Of a stretch of DNA of 64,000 nucleotides, positions 55,055 through 64,000 are shown piece by piece. A model generated the notes under the pieces. The model had not been told where the DNA came from and did not search any database. It worked only from the letters and a program-made list of their open reading frames with translations. Each line of letters opens with the position of its first letter. The first letter of the stretch is position 1. Location: contig CM055113.1 of the NCBI GenBank assembly GCA_029204225.1, positions 11,306,234-11,370,233 of the forward strand, given 5' to 3'. Source of the DNA: Diphasiastrum complanatum. Taxonomy: Eukaryota > Streptophyta > Lycopodiopsida > Lycopodiales > Lycopodiaceae. Made by a program: the position numbers and the translations under genes.

Positions 55055-56542
55055 ATAAAGTGTACGCAATCTTCGAACAGAATGATCTCTATACGCTTGT
55101 TGTCATTGGTACTATAAGCTTGCAGAAAAAGGCAATGTACTGATGAAGCTGTTAAGTCAGTGGTGTTAGCATTCAGAACGGAAAGAAGATTTTGCAAAAG
55201 TGAGATCTCTGCTTTGAAAGCTCTGTTGTTCATTTAGCATCAGCCAAGGTCGCTTATATCTTCCAAAGTTTTGGAAGCACCCTAGACTCTCTTATCATCT
55301 GAGAGTAATGCATGTGTAATCCTTGCAACACTATACAATCTCTGGTGCAATGGTGTGGTCTATCAATTATGCTTTTGACAGATTCTGAAGAGGATCCTTG
55401 CAAGTCTTTTACAAGATCCAACTTGTTTCTGTGAGACATTACTCTTTTCGCTCTAACCAATCGGAAAGTCACCCTTCCATGGACATAGTCACCATCTCAG
55501 TGCTTCTATGCAGAAAGAACCAACATTTGCAATGCTGTGAATCATATTTATATTTGAAGAGGTCCAGTGGCAAGAAAATGAGAGGGCAAAGTGCATGCTA
55601 AGTTTCGAGGCTAGTGGGGCTAGTGGGTGGCTGGTGACTGCATCAAGTATGAGGTACAAATCTTGATTTGTGATAGCTCGTTACAGTTGCATTTGGGATA
55701 GAGTTCTTTACACTCACATTGATTTTTTCTGTCAAGAAATCAAAGACGTTGCATGCTGCATGCTCTATGAAATCTAAATATCAGGGAGGATGACAATAAT
55801 ACACACGGAGTCATTACTTAGTACGAGTATATTATAGAATAGTCTCAGGCTGCATAATTATGCAGGAACCAAATCAGAAAAGGTCTAAGTTGTGAACAAT
55901 TTGGACAAGAAGCAAGTTGGAAGTATCAATCCAGTGCCTGTCACAAATCCATGTTAGAGTTTTATTCTGCAGTTCCACAAGTCCACATGTAGCAATTATA
56001 TGCCAACTTTAATATGGATTTGATGTAATTTTTGGAAGTGTGCATTTGTTTTGGTGGAAAGTTATTGAACAATGTTTTTCATTATAATTCAAATCAGAGA
56101 ATTGTTTTTTTGTCAGTTAAAATCTCTAAAAGCCTGTGCATTGGGAGAATATTGCTTGACTATGTTTTTGTTATGTCTTTTGGATATGTTAGCCTTTTGG
56201 ATACTTAAACCAAATTTTTCCATGTGAGTATAATTTTTTTTTGTAAATTAAAGCATGCTTGACTGGTGAGAGCATGTCTGTGGTTTAGCTGAAAGAAAAT
56301 CCAGCAGATCAGCAATCTTAGTGCAACTGTGCATCGTCTTTGTCATCATGTTGAAGTGACCTTAAAATCAGGCCTAACTTGTGCAAAAGGTAGCAAACTT
56401 GTGAAAGGCAATTCCTGTTTTATCTTTTTAGTATGTAGTTTTGCTTAAAAGCAGTGACTACTATTGCTCATTAATTGTGGCCTAGCAATTGGCAACGGAT
56501 GCCATTGGAATATTTGGATCGAAAGCCAACGTAGGAAGGCAA
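55055..56542. other. THP1 3' flank
   Basis: Presumed 3' UTR and downstream sequence. I found no clear polyadenylation signal close to the stop, no gene and no element end until gypsy-5. Confidence 0.55.
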
Positions 56543-58131
56543 TCATCGTGTTGATACAGACACCAACATTGTCAAGTCATCTGCAAAAAGCGCAGATTGT
56601 CTAACAATTGGATCTGGCGAATTTCGATACTCAGAAGCATAAAATTGTAGAGCATGGTGAAAATCAACTGATATTTGCTCGTTTACTTTTGATAGATTGT
56701 GGGCCAATTTGGGGTATGGATGCTGATTTGATCCATTGAAATTTCCAAATCTTTCCATTTATTACGTCGCGACATTGGCACATAGTAGGGATCTACTCGC
56801 AATTGGCGAGGGCTTGCGACATAGCTTTTGATAGAATCCGAAGCTTTTTCAAAAACTATCTTGTGCCATTCCGGTTGCTTACCCAATGCGAATAGCTTGT
56901 CCAATTCTTTGTTTGCCACAATCTCTGAGATTTTGAACTTGATTACCCATCCACCCCTCGAGGACTCATGCAGATGTTGTTGTAGAAAGGTTTGAATCTG
57001 GTCCTCAATGGTGATCGACTTTTGAAATAATGGCTTGGCCTTGGAAGTCGATCGACCCGCTTCCGTGGCCGTAGTATCTTGGAATTCTTCAGCATCTTCC
57101 CCTTGATCCATTCTTTCATCTTGCAGCGCTGGTGAGAATTGCGACATAAGTGGAATTGGAATATGGGGATTCGACTCCAAGACTTGAGCGGTTGCTTTTT
57201 TATAATCTTTAATTGTGGACTTTGCCTTGGCCAACTCAGTCGATGCTGTGCGTTTAAACTTATTGAAGCGCTCCTGGAATTCTGCTAGTGAGGTTCGATA
57301 AGTCTCAACCTTCTTAAACAAGTAACTGATCTCCTCTTATGAGACAGGACGATCTGGAACTTGTGTCTGGAGATATGTGTCTCTTTCAAGGGTGGTTGCA
57401 TCCAATTCACCTTGAAGGCTGTCTTGATCAAGCGCAACCATGTCCTTGTAGCAATAAAACTTGTTGTTTGGCATCTTGGACAGCTTGGTCCACTTGATCT
57501 TGCGCTGTCGTCAATGTATTCTAGAGAGTCACCACATAGTCTGCCAAAGTTTCGGCTGATTGTTGGGCTTTTTTCATCTCATTTTTTGACTTGGCTTCAT
57601 GTTGTTTGGCGATCTTTAACTCCCGATTCAGCTAGATGACTTTCTAGCTGATCAGAGTATTCTCGGATCTCAAATCAACTATTCTTTTTTCCATATCTTT
57701 CTTCTGATCTAACATGGTCTGGATCATTTGTCCAAGGTGAGAATGTATTCCAAGGATGTCACCAAAATCCAAGGGTGTTGAGGATGTGACAGTAGCAACA
57801 GAAGGAATAGTAGATCTAGATACTGATCTGGGTTGGCTTTGAGATTTTGCTTGTGGCTCTTCGTCCTCGAAAAGATCTTCTTCTTCGTATCCGTCAGAGG
57901 TACCGTGGTATCGAACTGGTTTGGAGATTTAACCGCATGAACGATCCTGATAGTGTCTGGTGCCGGATCTGGTACATCATCTTGTTGTTCTGCTTGAGAC
58001 GTTGGATCAAAAACATTAGTGGTATTGTGGAACTGTTCAAATACTCTTCCAAGGGATTGGAGTTCAAAGGGCGCTGGGCTATGAGGCATGACAAAAATTT
58101 CATCTACCCCTAAGAAATCAGAATCATTCAT
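56543..58131 (-). pseudogene. gypsy-5 additional ORF after integrase (coiled-coil protein)
   Basis: Sense-strand region with three linked frames. It starts MNDSDFLGVDEIFVM (58131); after a shift it reads LGQMIQTMLDQKKDMEKRI and NRELKIAKQHEAKSKNEMKK (about 57750-57580), heptad-rich and coiled-coil-like. From 57321 a 212-codon frame continues with FKKVETYRTSLAEFQERFNK, then FLQQHLHESSRGGWVIKFKI and VDPYYVPMSRRNK. A stop at 56762-56760 is followed by KDLEIS-like and later text to 56543. I do not recognise a domain. Additional ORFs are known in Tat-type elements and env-like ORFs in Athila; I see no membrane segment that would favour an envelope. Confidence 0.6.
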
Positions 58132-58497
58132 GAATCATGTTGTCAAGATACGAGGCAACAATGGAAGAGATAAGAGGGCCAGCAGGAAACAGTTGTTTAG
58201 AATTGCTCTTAATGGCTCTCTTCAATTCGTCAAAAACAGTCTTGAATCAATTATATGGTTCCAAAGACGCTTTATCTAACTTATAGTTAGATTCGACCAT
58301 ACAATATGAGAAAATTCTTTCCTTCTTGAGGTTGCCAAGCATCAGAAAGTTGTTCAGGAGTTGTGTTGTGGCATGGATGGTAGGATCTCTGATGGATTCT
58401 AGCAAATAGTCGCCAAGGTGTCGGATCATACTAGTTGAACTGGTTGAACTGGCTGCCAAAAGTTGCATAGTCGGCTGCCATTCACTGGAGTATCAAA

Positions 58498-59530
58498 TCA
58501 TTTTCCATCCAAGTGTTCTAAAATAATTGCTCCATAGTTCAATATTTTTTTCACCTTGTATAGTCCTTCACCTATAAATTTCAATTTGCCTTTGATCAAT
58601 TTCGTCTTATACATCAATGCTAGATCTCCTTCTTTCAGATCTTTTTTGTGTAAGCAGCGATCGTGCCATGCCTCGCGTCGAGCTTTTTCTGCTGCTAATG
58701 CATGTACTGCCATCAATCTGGTTTCACATAGTTTATGTAAAGAAAGTCTCATCACACATTTGTAAGGATTTTGAATCATTCAATTGTTCGATTGCTGCTA
58801 TACGTAAGGATGAGACTAAAAATTCAACTGACATCACTGCATCTTGACCATAAACTAGTTGAAATGTTGTCTGATTAGTGCTAACTTTGTAAGCGATTTT
58901 GAATTCTCATAATGCTGCATAGAGTTTATGTTCCTAATCAGACTGACTTGCTTCAACCGTTTTTGTCATTATGTTGTAGAGAATCTTATTGGAAGATTCA
59001 GCTTGTCCATTATCCACGGATAATACAGAGTAATTAATCGGTGTATAACGAAAAAGTCTTTCAACAAACACTTTATCGTTTCATTGACAGTGTGTTCCGC
59101 GATCACTTACGATCTCGATAGGACATTCAAATCTAACAATGATGTGCTCATACAAGAACTTAGTCGTAGACTTAGCATTTGCAACTCTTACGATTTTTTC
59201 CTCGACCCACTTGGTCATATAATCCATTGCTACGATGATATATCTGGCTTGAGGTCCTCTTGTTGCAGGATGAATAGGACCAACATGCCTCATTTCTCGA
59301 ACGGTGCTTGCGATAAAACCGGATGCAAAGGTTCGTAATTCTGCTTCGTAGGACATCGTGCTCGTTGACATACATCACATGACTGAATATAGTTTTCGAT
59401 ATCCTTATGAAGTGTCGGCCACCAACACCTTGATTGTAAAAGTTTGCGAATAGTGATATCTGTTGTAAAATTTCTGCTTTAACATAAACCAACGCAGTAT
59501 CTGGTAGTTCATCATCCACTTTACTATTAA
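58498..59530 (-). pseudogene. gypsy-5 integrase
   Basis: Zinc part with CDVCQRARC near 59385-59345; core with GPIHPATRGPQARYIIVAMDY, MTKWVE and VSDRGTHC (59371-59081); the third acidic position in NGQAESSNKIL near 58990. The C-terminal region has LVYGQDAV near 58840, RREAWHDRCLHKKDLKEGDL and FIGEGLYKVKKIL (58779-58498). At least four stops are present. No chromodomain follows. Confidence 0.82.
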
Positions 59531-61089
59531 TCGGTGCTGATTCGATTCTTGAAACATGGTCAGCAAGATAATGTTGTTTACCTTTTCAAACCACTACTTG
59601 AAAATCAAATTCGGTCAATAGAAGTAGTCATCTTGCAATACGTCTTGTGTTGCACGTCTTGTTCACTAAATAAAATAACGGCTGGTGATCAATATAAAAT
59701 GCAAAATGCGTGGCCATTAGATAATGTCAAAAAATTTTAACAAAAAAAATCAAAGCCAAAACTTCTCTCGTTCTGTTGTCAAATAATTCTTCTCAGGATC
59801 TGTAAGTTGTCGACTTGCAAATCTGATGGGATAATCTTTCTTGTATTCATCTGGCTGCGTCAAAACTGATCCAATAGCATATTTTGATGCATCAGTATGA
59901 ACACGAAACTCGATTGTCCAATTTGGAGCTCGTAAAATTGGTGCAAAAGCTCAAGCTTTTTTCAATTTTTTAAATGCTTCCAATGCCTCAATTGTCCAGA
60001 TTGGTACAATAGTCAACTTGTATATAATCTTGCTAAATCCGCAAAGAATAAAATGAATATTCGATAGTAATTTGCATGACCCATAAAAACGTAAACTCCT
60101 CAAATCGTTCCTGTCGGCGGTAACTCGATAATGACTTTGATTTTGGAATAATCCATAGCAATGCTGTTTTGATATCACATATGTCCAAGGACAATTCCAT
60201 GAGTAACCCAAATTTGACACTTTTTTGGATTTAAGGATATTTGTTACTTGCGATAACGTTCAAATACCTTTTCCAAATGATCCAGATGGTCTATATCGGC
60301 GCTATGAACTCCGAGGTCATCCAAGTAGATTTCAAGGAACTTCTCCAAGTAGTCTTTAAAGGCGAATTGCATAACTCTTTGAAATGAACTAGATGTATTA
60401 CAAAGTCCAAACGACATAACTTTATAAGCATACGTTCTTCATTCTATTGCAAAAGCTGTTTTATGGTGATCCGCAGGTGCGATCTTGACTTGGTTGTAAC
60501 CACGAAATTCATCCAAAAAATTGTAGGCTTCCGCTCCAGCAAGGCGGTCCAATATATTTTTAGTAAAGGGTAACGGAAAGTTATCTTTTCGCGTCACTTT
60601 GTTCAAGGCTTTGAGATTCACACAAATTTTCATCTTCCCACTCTTCTTAGGAATGACAACAATTGGCGAAACTCATTCAATATGCTCGATCTCGTAGATG
60701 AAATCGGCTTCAAGTAATCTCTATAGTTCTTTCTTAATAAGATCAGTAATGTTTGGATTACAGCGATAGAATCTTGTGACTTTTGGAACTGCATCAGGTA
60801 TCAAGAAAATTGTATCCTCAATCACTTCTAGATCCTTGTATGTCCAAGCAAAACAATCTTGATACTTAACCAACAACATCCTTAGTGCTTGAAACTGCTC
60901 TGAGGTAAGTTGTGTTCCAACTTGCACAATCTTTTCTGGTTCTCCTAGTTCAACAAGCTTTATTGGTTGTGTCCGAGCTGGTTCATCAACATCTTTTGTT
61001 TCTAGTACTTGCTTTTCTGGTTCACGATGAGCTTTCGGTAACATAATGGCAACATCATCCAAAGTATAGCGTTTGAAATGCTCTCGCAT
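59531..61089 (-). pseudogene. gypsy-5 reverse transcriptase and RNase H
   Basis: 61089-60721 includes TSEQFQALRMLLVKYQDCFA and KVTRFYRCNPN before RT. RT then shows PIVVIPKKSGKMKICVNLKA, LNKVTRKDNFPLPF (60633-60439), GYNQVKIAP, MSFGLCNTSSSFQRVM and the catalytic YLDDLGVHS at about 60301-60335. RNase H follows in broken frames with FYIDHQPLFYL and ADHVSRIE. Stops interrupt about every hundred codons. Confidence 0.84.
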
Positions 61090-63650
61090 ATCATGTTGTA
61101 CTTTATCTTATTGTTATTTCTCAAAAGGATTGATCTTGGCTCTTCATTTGGCTTTCTTGATAACAATCGATCGCGGAGGTGATGACTTTCTAGAAGATGT
61201 GGTCTTCTTTGAAGGTGCCGACTTCCTTGATGGTGATGTCTTACGAGAACTCTGACTTGAAGAATCATCCTTGATCTTTCCTTTACTTTTATCCAATAAA
61301 AGTGGAATAACTTTGGGAATTGATTCTCTCGATGATTTTTCCATTTCAGGACCGTATTGTAATGTTGTTTCGTTTGCTTCTTCGTCATTGGTTCTACAGC
61401 CTTTTCTTCTTTCAATACAACTTCTTTAGGCGGTTTTATTATTGGTTTTTTAGGAATATCTAGGATTGCAAACCTCGTTGGATCTTTATGATTTAAGATC
61501 TGCTCATCTGTAAGTTCTGCATTTTCATCGTAAGACAAGACGTGACTGACATGGATGAGTTCACCTTCAATCGGATCTAGGATTGGATCTGTTGATATCC
61601 AAGCTACGTTCATCATATTCACTGGAAAAGTGATTGGTGTATCCAAAGTTTGATCTGGTAAAGGAATCTCGTTCAATTCGAATTGATTATCTCGTTGACA
61701 CATATAGTCTATTGTACAATCCACTGCTGCAAGAGCTTGGTTTCAATTGACCGTATCAGTTTGAGAGTCATAATGAACTCCCAAATTCTTTACATGTCGA
61801 TCACAAGTATGATCCGTTGTTGTGAATCATCATCTTCTTTTTGGACCACTGGCTTGATAGTCTAAGTGATTGGATCGACTTTGACTGCACGTTCACGATT
61901 CTCAAAAAAAAATTTGGTGCCCCAGTTATGAATTATTTGCGCAACTCGTAATCATCGATGGCCCAATAAGACACGATAAGCATTCGGTGCATCGGGTAAG
62001 TCCATTACTACAAAGGTAATAACAAACTGAACTCCGGCGATCTTGACAAGTATATCTTCTACCATTCCCTTAGGACGGATTGTCGTTTGATTAGCTAGTT
62101 TAATGGCAAAAGTTGCAAGTTTTATCTTGGTAAGACCTCACTTTGCACATAGCTTTGTTGATATCAGGTTAACTCCTGAACCTCCATCTATCACGGCTGC
62201 TTCTTTACCAAATTGTCTATGTTGTAATGGTAGGGTAATGTTTCGTTGATCACTTTCTCATGCTACTCCTACATTGAGCACTCACTTGATTCTTCAAATG
62301 CGGCACAAAAGAGTGGCTCATGATGGATTGCTGGTTCAATCTTAATTAACTTTTTCGCTAATACTTCTTTTGCTTTTGGCACCAGCTTCAGAAATTCTCC
62401 CAACGTAATATCCATCTTGCTAGACAGTATATTCACGATCATTTTCGTTTGCAGCCCTTCAGGTTTTGTCATCTTGAAGGGTTCTTCATGATGGTGCATC
62501 TGACTATTAACATGTGTTCGTGAATTATGTAAATTCGAAGGCAGCACAGGTGAAGAATGGGCTTCAGCTGCTGCTATAGTTGTTTCTAATTCCTCTTCTT
62601 CTTGCAATTGTTTAATCCAATGTCTCATATTCTGGCATCTCTTCTTTTCTGAGTTGAGATTCGGATACACCCCTGATGCAGTAGGTATATTTGTAGTTGG
62701 TATAGATTCAACAGGTACTGAATCAACTAGAACTTATTTCTGCTTCTGAGCTCTAGTAATAACCATCAAAGGTACATTTGGTTCAATAGGCTGAAATGTT
62801 GGTCTTTGCTTGATCATAATCATATTCATTGGAGCAGTAATCGTTGGTGGTTTTGGTCTTGCTGGGTAATCCTTGTAACATTGTCCATAACCGCATTCAC
62901 GACAGAATGGAACAAACTTTCCTTTGTTCGGACATTCCGCAACTCTGTGGTTCTCTTCGCATGCAAAGCATCCAAGTGGTGCTCTGGTCCATTGTCTTGT
63001 TGCTTGTTATTGCGCGACAACATAGATAGCATACTGCTCTGAAGGACCAATCTCTTGATCATTATTGTGACTCCATTGCTCATTACCACTAGTTCCATTA
63101 GATTAGCAGGAGGAGCTTGTTCCGCTTGTTGAGCTGACAAAGCATTAGAAGAATTCTGAATCCAAAAAAGACCCTTTAAGGAATGTCACGTAGATTGACA
63201 AAGTTTATTAATGTAAATTACCAAAATAAATTCATTTTCTACCCAAATTTTTTTAATTTCTGCCCGCACTATTTTTGATGCTTAACCATTCTATGTACAT
63301 TACCGTTTGTAGTTTATTGAAAATAGTATAACTTTTTAATCATAACTTCAATTGAGACGAAAATTATACTGTTGAAAAGCTCTCATCGATCGCTTTCCAA
63401 CAGTATCATTTTCGTCTCAATCGGACCTACAGTTAAAAAGTTATGGTATTTTTAATGATAATGCATATTATACTATGATTAACATGTCATGCTTGTGGGC
63501 TGCCTTAAGTTTATCTTGTGGAAAAACTTCGCCATATACCTCACATGATTCAGAATAGATTTTGAGAAATCCGACAGGATCAGATAACCCATTATACTTT
63601 GGTATCTCTAATCGCGATGACCTTCTAACAACAATTGGTGGAACGTCCAT
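61002..63650 (-). pseudogene. gypsy-5 gag, protease and protease-RT linker
   Basis: Gag starts MDVPPIVVRRSSRLE with IPKYNGLSDPVGFLKIYSES (63650-63468), a typical retrotransposon gag opening, then breaks at the fold-back insertion. Near 62970-62850 a cysteine-rich region reads CPNKGKFVPFCREC, CYKDYPARPKP. A frame at 62670-62269 has HWIKQLQEEEELE and LGEFLKLVPKAKEVLAKKL. The protease has AAVIDGGSGVNLIST near 62205-62155 and AYRVLLG near 61980. The linker 61724-61002 is acidic and then lysine/serine-rich. Many stops exist. Confidence 0.75.
63320..63453. repeat. Fold-back (hairpin) repeat inside gypsy-5 gag
   Basis: Left arm 63320-63380 and right arm 63392-63453 are imperfect inverted copies of about 60 bases with an 11-base loop. 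Shared cores are ATAACTTTTTAA, GAGACGAAAAT and ATACTGTTG. It may be a small MITE-like insertion. Confidence 0.75.
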
Positions 63651-63660
63651 TATGAATCAA

Positions 63661-64000
63661 TTCAATCAGACAATGAGATTGGATCAATCAAATCCTATCT
63701 CAGATCATATGTAAACTTCTATCACTTGACAATAATCAATTTTCTGATTTTTAGAAAAAAGATCTTTGATCAAGCGATCGACGACACTTTTAAAATTAAG
63801 CTCTTTCATAATCATATCAAGAATATAACAAAATGTTTCAGAAATTTGACAGTGGCTAGATCTGGTAGATCATAACCTAAAAATAGAACATGTGAAGGTT
63901 CCCAGACGAAAAATGACTCCGCGAAGATTCTTCACTGTTATTATGGATACAAAATCACTAATCTGACTGTTTTCTGACAAATCTTGTAAAAATAACCTTC
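63661..64000. other. Right edge, probable gypsy-5 leader
   Basis: Sequence upstream of the gypsy-5 gag start. No primer site or LTR end was recognised before the window ends. Confidence 0.45.

Larger units (their letters stand above)
56543..63660 (-). mobile_element. gypsy-5, decayed non-chromodomain Ty3/gypsy element with extra ORF
   Basis: In sense order: gag start (63650), fold-back insertion (63453-63320), gag zinc region (63140-62826), protease (about 62205-62155), RT (61000-60250), RNase H (60000-59530), integrase (59520-58500) and an additional ORF (58131-56543). Protease with a DGGSGVN site, the LLVKYQDCFAWTYKDLE segment before RT and no chromodomain fit the Tat/Athila side of plant Ty3/gypsy. 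Stops and frameshifts occur throughout. LTRs were not identified; the 5' LTR may lie beyond the right edge. Confidence 0.82.

Noticed and set aside
1-64000. CRISPR array, bacterial operon or organellar insert
   Set aside because: No regular repeat-spacer pattern, no prokaryotic-style gene spacing, and no plastid or mitochondrial genes recognised.

Overview
The window looks like nuclear DNA from a large-genome land plant, perhaps a fern or gymnosperm; that placement is inference from giant TE-filled introns, plant-type Ty1/copia and Ty3/gypsy elements and a plant-like host protein. I see no bacterial, organellar or CRISPR features. About two thirds is transposable-element sequence, nearly all broken, nested in several layers.

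One host gene threads through it on the + strand. Eight exons between 14610 and 55054 encode the C-terminal 228 residues of a PCI-domain protein of the THP1/EER5 (PCID2) family, a subunit of the nuclear TREX-2 mRNA-export complex. All junctions are GT-AG and phases agree. The first visible intron (14700-45427) is about 30.7 kb and holds most of the elements. The 5' exons are not in the window, so the preceding intron must exceed 14.6 kb if the gene is complete.

Layout. 1-1820: 5' part of a LINE (LINE-B, - strand; ORF1 and endonuclease). 1821-1878: GA/TC microsatellite. 1879-11110: second LINE (LINE-A, - strand) cut by a complete Ty3/gypsy chromovirus (gypsy-1, + strand, 2368-8487, target duplication AAGTC). 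11110-14032: 5' half of a Ty1/copia element (copia-1, -). 14610-14699: first host exon. 17824-27900: a very decayed gypsy (gypsy-4, +) split by a nearly intact copia (copia-2, -, 20521-26165, duplication ATGTT). 27930-36600: LINE fragments on + (LINE-C, LINE-D), the second split by gypsy-2 (-, 28832-35153, duplication ACCTC), a close relative of gypsy-1 in opposite orientation. 36720-38345: 3' half of copia-3 (+). 38304-40023: LTR and gag of gypsy-3a (-). 40345-42150: copia-4 fragment (-). 42190-44527: pol remnant and 3' LTR of gypsy-3b (+), same LTR family as 3a. 45428-55054: the other host exons, with a tRNA-like repeat in intron 2 and a gag relic in intron 4. 56543-63660: a non-chromodomain gypsy (gypsy-5, -) with an additional ORF after integrase.

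The elements do not work together with the host gene; they are independent insertions that enlarged its introns. I did not find a convincing new molecular system. The strongest leads are the giant-intron THP1 gene, the repeated LINE/TC-microsatellite association, the extra ORF of gypsy-5, the LTR family with TT...AA ends, and opposite-strand near-identical gypsy copies in one transcription unit.
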